A DNA stretch of 64,000 nucleotides from Burkholderia vietnamiensis LMG 10929 (lineage in GTDB: Bacteria; Pseudomonadota; Gammaproteobacteria; Burkholderiales; Burkholderiaceae). Position 1 is the stretch's first letter. Each line of letters starts with the position of its first letter. This document shows positions 56,121 to 64,000 of this stretch, one piece after another. Both the position numbers and the translations under genes were made by a program. The notes below the pieces were generated by a model. The model was given only the letters and a program-made list of their open reading frames with translations. It was not told the origin of the DNA and did no database searches. The stretch is taken from positions 2,232,001 to 2,296,000 of the forward strand of contig NZ_CP009631.1 in assembly GCF_000959445.1 (NCBI RefSeq), written 5' to 3'.

Positions 56121-56717
56121 ATGACGCAGCAAATGACGATGACGGCGGCAGACTTGATGACCGATCCGCGCAACGACGACAAGAACCTCTGGGTAGGCTG
56201 GGACGAGTACCACCGCCTGATCGAGCTGCTGGCGCTCAAGGTTCACGAATCGGGCTGGAAGTTCGACCAGATCCTGTGCCTCGCGCGCGGCGGTCTGCGC
56301 GTGGGCGACCAGCTGTCGCGCATCTATGACGTGCCGCTCGCGATCCTCGCGACGAGTTCGTATCGGGAAGCTGCCGGCACCGAGCAGGGCGAGCTCGACA
56401 TCGCGCAGTACATCACGATGACACGCGGCCATCTCGCGGGCAACGTGCTGCTGGTCGACGATCTCGTCGATTCCGGCGTGACGCTCGCGCGTGTGCAGGA
56501 GCATCTGAAGGAGCGCTATCCGGCCGTGACGGCCGTGCGCTCGGCCGTGCTCTGGTACAAGGGTTGCTCGAAGGTCAAGCCCGACTATCACACGCAGTAC
56601 CTGCCGACGAATCCGTGGATTCATCAGCCGTTCGAGGAGTGGGACACCGTTCGTCCGCACAACCTCGAGGCATGGATCAAACGCGGTCGCGCGCAGCGCG
56701 ACGGTTCGGGCGCGTAA
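56121..56717 (+). CDS. Purine-type phosphoribosyltransferase
   Basis: A 198-residue type I phosphoribosyltransferase. The PRPP loop VLLVDDLVDSGVTL and the LARGGLRVGDQLSRI segment are clear. It is probably a hypoxanthine/guanine/xanthine salvage enzyme; position 7 bases after purA supports purine salvage. The specific base is not certain. A strong terminator follows. Confidence 0.88.
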   Translation: MTQQMTMTAADLMTDPRNDDKNLWVGWDEYHRLIELLALKVHESGWKFDQILCLARGGLRVGDQLSRIYDVPLAILATSSYREAAGTEQGELDIAQYITMTRGHLAGNVLLVDDLVDSGVTLARVQEHLKERYPAVTAVRSAVLWYKGCSKVKPDYHTQYLPTNPWIHQPFEEWDTVRPHNLEAWIKRGRAQRDGSGA

Positions 56718-56746
56718 GCGTCCGGTCGTCCGACCGACAGCCTTGC

Positions 56747-56774
56747 ACGGCGCCGCTTGCGGCGCCGTTTTTTT
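56747..56774 (+). terminator. Terminator of the hisZ-purA-phosphoribosyltransferase unit
   Basis: A 10-bp perfect stem ACGGCGCCGC/GCGGCGCCGT (56747-56756 with 56759-56768) is followed by seven T (56768-56774). The region after it, to 57013, contains a -10-like TAGAAT (56967-56972) for kup and nothing else clear. Confidence 0.9.
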
Positions 56775-57013
56775 GTTCGCGATTCGCCCCGCACGATCGG
56801 CACGATCGGCACCGCGGCCACGGCAGCCGGACGCCGCCGGTAGGCAGATGGCGCGGCCGCGGCTATGATGGCAGCCCTGCCACAGCTTGCGCAGGAATGC
56901 ATGCGCGGCGTGACTCACGTGGTTTCAGGGCAACAAGGCAGGACGGTGTTTCAGAGGGGCGCGAGTAGAATAGCGCTCGTTTCGTCCGACCCGGACCGAT
57001 TATCAAGCTTCAT

Positions 57014-58927
57014 ATGAACGACACGACCCAGGCGACCGACGCAGCCCACGCGCATTCGACGCACCAACACTCGATGCAGGCGCTCGCGATAGCGGCTATC
57101 GGCGTCGTGTTCGGCGACATCGGCACGAGCCCGCTGTATTCGCTGAAGGAGGCGTTCAGCCCCGCCCACGGCATTCCGCTGACCGAGAGCTCGATCCTCG
57201 GCGTGATCTCATTGTTGTTCTGGGCGATCGTGCTCGTGGTCGGCATCAAGTACCTGCTGTTCGTGATGCGCGCCGACAACAACGGGGAAGGCGGCGTGCT
57301 CGCGCTGATGGCGCTGTCGCTGCGGCCGCTCGACTCGAAGACGCGAGTGGCCGGCGCGCTGATGGCGCTCGGGATCTTCGGCGCATGCATGTTCTACGGC
57401 GATGCCGTGATCACACCGGCGATCTCGGTGATGTCGGCGGTCGAAGGGCTCGAGATCGCGACGCCGCATCTGTCCCACCTCGTGTTGCCGATCACGATCG
57501 TGATCCTGATCGCGCTGTTCTGGATCCAGCGCCACGGCACCGCGATGGTCGGCAAGCTGTTCGGGCCGATCATGGTGCTGTGGTTCGTCGCGATCGCGGC
57601 GCTGGGCGTCTATCACATCTCGCGCGTGCCGGGCATCGTCGCGGCGATCAACCCGTATTACGCGGCGTCGTTCATGGCCGACCATCTGCTCCAGGCATAC
57701 GTGGTGCTGGGTTCGGTCGTGCTGGTGCTGACCGGCGCCGAAGCGCTGTACGCCGACATGGGCCACTTCGGTGCAAAACCGATTCGCCTGGCCGCGTACG
57801 GGCTCGTGATGCCTTCGCTGGTGCTCAACTACTTCGGCCAGGGCGCGCTGCTGATGCAGAACCCGAAGGCCATCGAGAATCCGTTCTTCCTGATGGCGCC
57901 GGAGTGGGCGCTGCTGCCGCTCGTCGTGCTGTCGACGGTCGCGACCGTGATCGCATCGCAGGCCGTGATCTCGGGTGCGTATTCGCTGACGTCGCAGGCG
58001 ATCCAGCTCGGCTACGTGCCGCGCATGAAGGTGCTGCATACGTCCGAGCTGGCGATCGGCCAGATCTACGTGCCGGTCGTCAACTGGCTGCTGCTGGCGG
58101 TGATCCTCTGCATCGTGATCGGCTTCAAGAGCTCAGACAATCTCGCGGCCGCGTACGGGATCGCGGTGACGGCGACGATGGTGATCACCACCGTGCTCGC
58201 GGCCGTCGTGATGGTACGGGTGTGGAACTGGAACCGGCTGCTGGTCGGCGCGATCATCGCCGTGTTCCTCGCGGTTGACCTCGGCTTTTTCGGCGCGAAC
58301 CTGCTGAAGGTCGCGCAGGGCGGCTGGCTGCCGCTCGGCATCGGCGCGCTGCTGTTCTTCCTGCTGATGACCTGGTACAAGGGCCGCCACATCGTCAAGG
58401 AGCGCACGGCCGCCGACGGCATTCCGCTCGAGCCGTTCCTGCAGGGGCTGCTCGCGCACCCGCCGCACCGCGTGTCGGGCACGGCCATCTACCTGACGGG
58501 CAACGACAAGCTCGTGCCGGTCAGCCTGCTGCACAACCTGAAGCACAACAAGGTGCTGCACGAGCGGACCATTTTCCTCACGTTCGTCACGCGCGACATT
58601 CCGTACGTGCGCGACGACAAGCGCCTCAGCTCGCGCGATGCGGGCGGCGGCCTCTATATCGTCAAGGCCGAGTACGGCTTCAACGAGACGCCGGACGTGA
58701 AGGCCGTGCTCGAGGAATTCGGCCGCACGCACGACATGACGTTCGAGCTGATGGACACGTCGTTCTTCCTCGCGCGCGAGACGGTCGTGCCGACGCATCT
58801 GCCGGGCATGTCGATCTGGCGCGAACGCGTGTTCGCGTGGATGCACCAGAACGCGGCGAAGCCGACCGACTTCTTCTCGATTCCGGCGAACCGCGTCGTC
58901 GAGCTCGGCACCAAGATCGAGATCTGA
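57014..58927 (+). CDS. kup: Low-affinity potassium transporter Kup
   Basis: A 637-residue inner-membrane K+ uptake protein. The family start ([25 protein letters not shown]) and [15 protein letters not shown] motif are present. About 12 membrane segments fill residues 20-450; the C-terminal cytosolic domain (about 180 residues) completes the length. It is a single-gene unit with a strong terminator. Confidence 0.96.
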
Positions 58928-58958
58928 CCAGCGGCGCGTGCTGCGCTTTCGGCAATCG

Positions 58959-58996
58959 TGCCGTTCAGTTGAAAAACTGAACGGCATTTTTGTTTT
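58959..58996 (+). terminator. Terminator of kup
   Basis: A 12-bp perfect stem TGCCGTTCAGTT/AACTGAACGGCA (58959-58970 with 58975-58986) with a GAAA tetraloop, followed by TTTTTGTTTT. It lies 31 bases after the kup stop. Confidence 0.95.
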
Positions 58997-59183
58997 GGCG
59001 AAGGCGCGGGGCGGCGCGTTGCGTTTTGAGCCGATGATGGCTGGGCCGCGTGGTCGTCAGGCTCGACGCCGAGCGCATCCAATCGACGACATCCGCTTCC
59101 TCTCGTTCGGCGCGAGCTGACCTGTTCCACGCTGCGCGGCGTCCCGCAGCGGCTTCGCCGACATCTCGAATCGCTCATCAATG

Positions 59184-59217
59184 TAAAACGGCCCGATCGC
59201 AGATGCGATCGGGCCGT
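59184..59217 (-). terminator. Terminator of tex
   Basis: A 13-bp perfect stem ACGGCCCGATCGC/GCGATCGGGCCGT (59188-59200 with 59205-59217). Read on the minus strand it is followed by TTTT. It lies about 100 bases after the tex stop. Confidence 0.85.
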
Positions 59218-59315
59218 CGAGTATGCGGCCGGTAGGGCGGAAGGCGTCGTGATCGAGCCGAGCGGCACGACGCCGCAACGGCGGTCGTTGCGCTCGCCCG
59301 CGGGCGAGCGCGCGC

Positions 59316-61643
59316 TCAGCGCTTCAGCTTCGCGAACGCCGCAGCCATCGCGCCGGCCGGCTCCGGCTCGCGCGAGCGTTGCGGGCGGGCCGCGCCGCGG
59401 CCGGCGCTGCCGCGGTCCTGGCCGCCGCGCGGCGCGGCGCCGCCGGGGGCGGCAGCTTCGTCGTCCAGGCGCATCGTCAGTGCGATGCGCTGGCGCTTCA
59501 CGTCGACGTCGAGCACCTTGACCTTGACGACCTGACCGGCCTTCACGACTTCGTGCGGGTCCTTGATGAATTTCGTCGACATCGCGGACACGTGGACGAG
59601 GCCGTCCTGATGCACGCCGATGTCCACGAACGCACCGAACGCGGCGACGTTGGTCACGACACCTTCGAGCAGCATGCCGGGCATCAGGTCGGACACCTTC
59701 TCGACGCCGTCGCGGAACGTGGCGGTCTTGAATTCGGGCCGCGGATCGCGCCCCGGCTTTTCCAGCTCGGACAGAATGTCGCGCACGGTCGGCAGGCCGA
59801 AGCGCTCGTCGACGAATTCAGCCGGCGACAGGCCCGACAGCGCGTCGCGGCTGCCCAGCACGTCGTCGATGCGCTTGTTGATCTTCGCGAGAATCCGCTC
59901 GACGACCGGGTAGGCCTCCGGGTGCACCGACGAGCGATCGAGCGGATTCTCGCCGCCGTTGATGCGCAGGAAGCCGGCTGCCTGTTCGAAGGTCTTGTCG
60001 CCGAGACGCGGCACCTTGCGCAGGTGGTCGCGCGACGGGAACGGGCCGTTCGCGTCGCGGAAGTCGACGATGTTGCGGGCGAGCGTCGCATTCAGGCCCG
60101 ACACGCGCGCGAGCAGCGCGACCGACGCGGTATTCGCGTCGACGCCGACCGCGTTCACGCAGTCCTCGACCACCGCGTCGAGCGAGCGGGCCAGTTCGCG
60201 CTGGTTCACGTCGTGCTGGTACTGGCCGACGCCGATCGCCTTCGGCTCGATCTTCACGAGTTCGGCGAGCGGATCCTGCAGGCGCCGCGCGATCGACACG
60301 GCGCCGCGCAGCGACACGTCGAGGTCAGGGAATTCCTTTGCGGCCAGCTCGGACGCCGAGTACACCGACGCACCGGCCTCCGATACGACGATCTTCTGCA
60401 AGCGCAATTCCGGATGCTTGGCGATCAGTTCGCTCGCGAGCTTGTCGGTTTCGCGCGAAGCGGTGCCGTTGCCGATGCTGATCAGCTCCGCTTGCGTCTG
60501 CGCGGCGATGCGCGCGAGCTTCGCGAGCGAGCCGTCCCAGTCGCGGCGCGGCTCGTGCGGGTAGATCGTGTCGGTTGCGAGCAGCTTGCCGGTGCGATCG
60601 ACGACGGCGACCTTCACGCCCGTGCGCAGACCGGGGTCGAGGCCGATCACGGCCTTCGGGCCGGCCGGCGCCGCGAGCAGCAGATCCTTCAGGTTGCGCG
60701 CGAACACGCGGATCGCCTCGGCTTCGGCCGTCTCGCGCAGTTGCGTGAGCAGCTCGTTCTCGATATGCGGCTGCACCTTGACGCGCCAGCACCAGCGGCA
60801 CACGTCGGACAGCCATTTGTCGGCCGGCCGGTTCTGGTTCGCGATGCCGAAATGGCGCGCGATCATCGCTTCGCCCGGGTGCGGAACCTGTGCGTCGAGT
60901 TCGTCGCCGAGGCCGAGCTTGACGGTCAGCACGCCGGCGTTGCGGCCGCGGAACAGTGCGAGCGCGCGGTGCGACGGCACGGTGCGGAGCGTTTCCGAGT
61001 AGTCGTAGTAGTCGCGGAACTTCTCGCCTTCCTCGTTTTCCTTGCCCTCGACGACGGCCGACGACACGACGCCCTGGCTATGCAGGTAATCGCGCAGCTT
61101 GCCGAGCAGCTCGGCCGTTTCGCCGAATTGCTCGGACAGGATGTCGCGTGCGCCGTCGAGCGCCGCCTTGACGTCGGCGACGCCCTTGTCGGCGTCGACG
61201 TATGCGGCGGCTTCCGTCTGCGGATCGAGCAGCGGGTTCGCGAGCAGTGCGTGCGCGAGCGGCTCGAGGCCGGCTTCGCGGGCGATCTGCGCGCGCGTGC
61301 GGCGCTTCGGCTTGTACGGCAGATAGAGATCTTCGAGCACCTGCTTGCTGTCGGCCGCGTCGATCGCGGCGCGCAGCTCGTCGGTCAGCTTGCCCTGTTC
61401 GTCGATGCTCGCCAGGATCGTCGCGCGGCGATCCTCGAGCTCGCGCAGATACAGCAGGCGTTCCTCGAGCTGGCGCAGTTGCGTGTCGTCCAGATTGCCC
61501 GTCACTTCCTTGCGGTACCGGGCAATGAACGGAACGGTCGAGCCTTCGTCGAGGAGTTGCACCGCCGCCGCGACCTGGCGCGGCTGGACGGACAGTTCGG
61601 TGGCGATGCGCTGTACGATCTTGAGTGCTACGGTTTCCGTCAT
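59316..61643 (-). CDS. tex: Tex-family RNA-binding transcription accessory protein
   Basis: A 775-residue nucleic-acid-binding protein related to the core of eukaryotic Spt6. It has an N-terminal Tex region ([33 protein letters not shown]), the YqgF-like RNase H fold ([18 protein letters not shown]), helix-hairpin-helix motifs (VARVSG...[14 protein letters not shown]) and an S1 RNA-binding domain near 650-720 ([31 protein letters not shown]). A basic, Gly/Arg-rich tail of about 50 residues follows. The ATG at 61643 begins the family N-terminus; the longer open frame is not supported. Role in transcription and expression of toxin genes is known in other species. Confidence 0.95.
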   Translation of the reverse strand: MTETVALKIVQRIATELSVQPRQVAAAVQLLDEGSTVPFIARYRKEVTGNLDDTQLRQLEERLLYLRELEDRRATILASIDEQGKLTDELRAAIDAADSKQVLEDLYLPYKPKRRTRAQIAREAGLEPLAHALLANPLLDPQTEAAAYVDADKGVADVKAALDGARDILSEQFGETAELLGKLRDYLHSQGVVSSAVVEGKENEEGEKFRDYYDYSETLRTVPSHRALALFRGRNAGVLTVKLGLGDELDAQVPHPGEAMIARHFGIANQNRPADKWLSDVCRWCWRVKVQPHIENELLTQLRETAEAEAIRVFARNLKDLLLAAPAGPKAVIGLDPGLRTGVKVAVVDRTGKLLATDTIYPHEPRRDWDGSLAKLARIAAQTQAELISIGNGTASRETDKLASELIAKHPELRLQKIVVSEAGASVYSASELAAKEFPDLDVSLRGAVSIARRLQDPLAELVKIEPKAIGVGQYQHDVNQRELARSLDAVVEDCVNAVGVDANTASVALLARVSGLNATLARNIVDFRDANGPFPSRDHLRKVPRLGDKTFEQAAGFLRINGGENPLDRSSVHPEAYPVVERILAKINKRIDDVLGSRDALSGLSPAEFVDERFGLPTVRDILSELEKPGRDPRPEFKTATFRDGVEKVSDLMPGMLLEGVVTNVAAFGAFVDIGVHQDGLVHVSAMSTKFIKDPHEVVKAGQVVKVKVLDVDVKRQRIALTMRLDDEAAAPGGAAPRGGQDRGSAGRGAARPQRSREPEPAGAMAAAFAKLKR

Positions 61644-61803
61644 GTCGTGGATGATCTGCCTGGCTGAAATCGCGGCGCGGGCCGGCAGGCCGTGCTGGCG
61701 GCCTGCAACACGGGCCCGCCGGACCGATGCCGCGGGTGAGTGAAGCGGGGCATTTTGCCATAAATGGCGGAGCGTCCAGCCGGGCGGTGATAGAATTTGA
61801 CCC

Positions 61804-62556
61804 ATGTCCCGCAGCTTTCCTACGACGTTGCCAACTTCCCGCATTTCTCTCGTCGCGCTCGGCGCAGCGCTGGCCGCCGCTTTGTCCGGCGGGTCTGCCG
61901 CCGTGTATGCGCAGGCATCGGGCGCAGCCGCGCCGGATGTCGCAGCCGCCGCGCCCGTCGCCGCTTCCGCCACGCAGGATTTCGACGCCCGTCAAAAAGT
62001 GCTCAATCAGCGCTCCGCAGAAAACGATTATCGTTATGCGGTGGCGGAGCACGATTGCTACAGCAAGTTCTTCGTCAATCACTGTCTCGGCAATGCGCGC
62101 GACCGGATGCGCGAGGAGCGGGCGAGCATCCGCCAGGAGCAGCTCGCGCTCGACGACGAGCAGCGCGCGGTACGGGCGCGGCAGCGCGACCAGCAGCAGG
62201 CGCTGAAGCAGGCGCAGAACGCGGCTGAGGCGCCGCAGCGCGCGGCGACCGACGCGGCGAACGCGGCCGCGTTCCGCGACAAGCAGGAGCAAAATGCACT
62301 GAAGCAGGCGCAGCGCGGTGCGGAGGCGCCGCAGCATGCGGCGAGCAAGCAGGCATACGACCAGAAGCAGGCGGATTTCCAGCGCAAGCTCGACCAGGCG
62401 CATCAGCAGGCCGCGCAGAAGGCGCAGGAGCGCGCGGACAACGCGACGCGCTATGAGCAGAAGCAGCGCGAAGCCGCCGAGCACAAGGCCGATGTCGCGC
62501 GGCGTCAGCAGGAAGCGGCCGAGAAGGCCAAGCAGAAGCAACAGCTGGGGCAGTAA
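61804..62556 (+). CDS. Exported Gln/Ala-rich coiled-coil protein
   Basis: A 250-residue protein I do not recognise. An N-terminal signal peptide (cleavage probably near residue 36, after VYAQA) is followed by [40 protein letters not shown], where a pair of cysteines (spaced by 8) could form a disulfide. The remaining 160 residues are charged, Gln/Ala-rich and predicted to be long coiled coil. A segment ALKQAQxxAEAPQxAA is repeated 32 residues apart. It should be periplasmic. It starts close after a divergent tex and is followed by ydcH after 77 bases. Confidence 0.75.
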   Translation: MSRSFPTTLPTSRISLVALGAALAAALSGGSAAVYAQASGAAAPDVAAAAPVAASATQDFDARQKVLNQRSAENDYRYAVAEHDCYSKFFVNHCLGNARDRMREERASIRQEQLALDDEQRAVRARQRDQQQALKQAQNAAEAPQRAATDAANAAAFRDKQEQNALKQAQRGAEAPQHAASKQAYDQKQADFQRKLDQAHQQAAQKAQERADNATRYEQKQREAAEHKADVARRQQEAAEKAKQKQQLGQ

Positions 62557-62633
62557 CGTGTTGGATTGAACCGGAGTCAGTCTCGTGCGTGCCGGCACGC
62601 CAGCCGGCGCGCTGCTTCGATGAGGAGGCGCAT

Positions 62634-62849
62634 ATGCAAAACCGTCCCACGGAACAGCAGCAGGAATTGCACAACCGTTTGGCTGCACTGCAGGAGCAGC
62701 ATCGGCAGCTCGCTCGGGAGATCGAGCTGAAGGAAGGACACTCCGACATCGACGACGTCACGTTGCACCGCCTGAAGAAGGAAAAGCTGGCGGCCAAGGA
62801 CAAAATCATTTTGCTGCAATCGCAGCTGGAACCGGATAAGCGCGCCTGA
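62634..62849 (+). CDS. YdcH/DUF465 family small protein
   Basis: A 71-residue helical protein ending in the typical DUF465/YdcH pattern (HRQLAREIELKEGHSDIDDVTLHRLKKEKLAAKDKI). It is cytosolic and predicted coiled coil. The ATG at 62634 has GAGGAGGC upstream; the frame above it is not needed. Family function is unknown. The helicase gene starts 55 bases later. Confidence 0.88.
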   Translation: MQNRPTEQQQELHNRLAALQEQHRQLAREIELKEGHSDIDDVTLHRLKKEKLAAKDKIILLQSQLEPDKRA

Positions 62850-62904
62850 GCGCGGCCTGGCAAGCGCCGGCGCCGCCCGGGCGCTGGACACAGGAACGCT
62901 TGCC

Positions 62905-64000
62905 TTGAACTCACCGCTTGAAGCCAATCCCGATGCCCGGCGTGACACGTCGTCCGCCGGGCGCGCCCGCGCGCCCGCAGGCACGTTCGAGCTGAGCCGC
63001 AAGCGCGTCGACGAGCTCGATACGATCTTCGGCGCCGACGGGCTGCTCGCGCGCGCGCTCGACGGCTATCATCCGCGCCAGTCCCAGATCGAGATGGCGC
63101 GCGCGGTCGCGTCGGCGATGGAGGCGTCCGCGCGTCGGATGCCCGATCCGGAAATCTTCGAAACCCGCAAGCGGCCGGCGCGCCGCCTCGGCGAAGGCGC
63201 CGCCGACAAGGCAGCGCAAGCCGGCGCGGACGACGCCGCGGCCGAGGCCGACAGCGACGCCGCGGACAACACGCTGATCGTCGAGGCCGGCACCGGCACC
63301 GGCAAGACCTACGCCTACCTGGTGCCCGCGATGCTGTGGGGCGGCAAGGTGATCGTGTCGACCGGCACGAAGCACTTGCAGGACCAGCTGTTCCAGCGCG
63401 ACATCCCGACCGTGCGCAACGCGCTGGCGGTGCCCGTGACGGTCGCGATGCTCAAGGGCCGCGCCAACTACCTGTGCCATTACTACCTGCAGCGCACCGC
63501 CGACAACGGCCGCCTGCCGTCGCGGCAGGACACCGCGTATCTGCAGGAGATCGTCCGTTTCGCGAAGGTGACGAAGAGCGGCGACAAGGCCGAGCTCGCG
63601 AGCGTGCCGGAGACGGCGCCCGTGTGGTCGATGGTCACGTCGACGCGCGACAACTGCCTCGGCCAGGAGTGCCCGTATTACAAGGAGTGCTTCGTGATGC
63701 AGGCGCGTCGCGAAGCGCAGCAGGCCGACATCGTCGTGGTCAACCATCACCTGTTCTTCGCGGACATCATGCTGCGCGACACCGGGATGGCCGAACTGCT
63801 GCCGAACGCGAACACGGTGATCTTCGACGAAGCGCACCAGTTGCCGGAGACGGCCACGCTGTTTTTCGGCGAGACGCTGTCGACCACGCAGATCCTCGAA
63901 CTGGCGCGCGATACCGTCGCCGAGGGCTTGAGCCATGCGCGCGATGCGGTCGAGTGGGTGAAGCTCGGCGGCGATCTGGAGCGTGCCGCGCGCGATCTGC
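62905..64000 (+). CDS. DinG/YoaA-type ATP-dependent helicase, N-terminal part
   Basis: The frame is open from a TTG at 62905 (AGGA upstream) to the window end, giving the first 365 or so residues. Family features: GYHPRQSQIEMARAV, Walker A EAGTGTGKTYAYLVPA, the four-cysteine iron-sulfur site (YLCHYY, then CLGQECPYYKEC), VVVNHHLFFAD and the DEAH box. An insert of about 40 residues, Ala/Asp-rich, lies between the N-terminal motif and Walker A. XPD-like helicases of this type unwind DNA and R-loops during repair. The C-terminal half is outside the window. Confidence 0.9.
   Translation, partial: MNSPLEANPDARRDTSSAGRARAPAGTFELSRKRVDELDTIFGADGLLARALDGYHPRQSQIEMARAVASAMEASARRMPDPEIFETRKRPARRLGEGAADKAAQAGADDAAAEADSDAADNTLIVEAGTGTGKTYAYLVPAMLWGGKVIVSTGTKHLQDQLFQRDIPTVRNALAVPVTVAMLKGRANYLCHYYLQRTADNGRLPSRQDTAYLQEIVRFAKVTKSGDKAELASVPETAPVWSMVTSTRDNCLGQECPYYKECFVMQARREAQQADIVVVNHHLFFADIMLRDTGMAELLPNANTVIFDEAHQLPETATLFFGETLSTTQILELARDTVAEGLSHARDAVEWVKLGGDLERAARDL

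Larger units (their letters stand above)
58928..59315. other. kup-tex convergent intergenic region
   Basis: Nearly 390 bases between convergent genes, holding one terminator for each (58959-58996 and 59184-59217). The 185 bases between the terminators contain no gene I can support; short open frames there lack a ribosome-binding site and family features. Confidence 0.5.

Noticed and set aside
59057..59278. 73-codon open frame between kup and tex
   Set aside because: It runs across the tex terminator hairpin and has no ribosome-binding site or similarity I recognise.
59379..61667. 762-codon open frame opposite tex
   Set aside because: Shadow of tex; composition is Arg/Val/Asp-rich without motifs.

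Overview
The window is a 64-kb piece of a high-GC, densely coding betaproteobacterial chromosome. Gene content, order and protein sequences (rlmN-rodZ-ispG-hisS-yfgM-bamB-der-hfq-hflX-hflKC-hisZ-purA; surE-pcm-nlpD-rpoS; dnaX-ybaB-recR beside a small SRP RNA) fit Burkholderia, most likely a Burkholderia cepacia complex main chromosome. The genus is inferred from recognised families and synteny; no database search was run.

Layout. 0-2.7 kb: the end of thrC, then a moeA-moaD-moaE molybdopterin operon. 2.7-4.1 kb: a group III truncated haemoglobin divergent from an NsrR-type nitric-oxide sensor. 4.2-8.1 kb: clpB behind a sigma-32-like promoter, facing yidB and a secreted ComEA-like HhH protein with a histone-like Lys/Ala tail. 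8.3-9.2 kb: a MerR regulator overlapping a carboxymuconolactone-decarboxylase-family gene. 9.3-17.8 kb: an acetoin-catabolism island. AcoR (sigma-54 activator) is divergent from acoX, an SDR dehydrogenase, acoA, acoB, acoC and a dedicated lipoyl synthase, with a textbook -24/-12 promoter and dyads between. 17.8-24.5 kb: a block on the minus strand: MATE transporter and ArnT-like membrane glycosyltransferase, rpmE2, mtfA, then a MerR-MFS pair.

24.6-30.7 kb: rho and trxA (minus), then ffs (4.5S RNA), dnaX, ybaB and recR (plus). dnaX encodes a hexapeptide-repeat linker of about 75 residues. 30.8-36.7 kb: a CaiB/BaiF CoA-transferase, surE, pcm, nlpD, rpoS and a DEDDy exonuclease. 36.7-40 kb: an EEP-family hydrolase (minus), rlmD (plus) and a Bax-inhibitor-1 protein (minus), the last two sharing a bidirectional terminator. 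40.1-56.7 kb: a long plus-strand housekeeping array for nucleotide balance (ndk, purA, a phosphoribosyltransferase), RNA modification (rlmN), cell shape (rodZ), isoprenoids (ispG), translation (hisS), envelope assembly (yfgM, bamB), ribosome GTPases (der, hflX), the RNA chaperone hfq, membrane-protease control (hflK/hflC) and histidine synthesis (hisZ). 57-64 kb: the potassium transporter kup, tex (minus), a secreted Gln-rich coiled-coil protein, a small YdcH-like protein and the start of a DinG-type helicase cut off by the window end.

Most of the window is conserved core genome, and I see no phage, insertion sequence, CRISPR array, tRNA or obviously novel multi-gene system. The least explained parts are the ComEA-like protein with a nucleic-acid-binding-like tail, the MerR/CMD pair behind a perfect operator, the glycosyltransferase-MATE pair, the secreted coiled-coil protein at 61.8 kb and the repeat-expanded dnaX linker. 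Regulatory sites were read by eye and are predictions.
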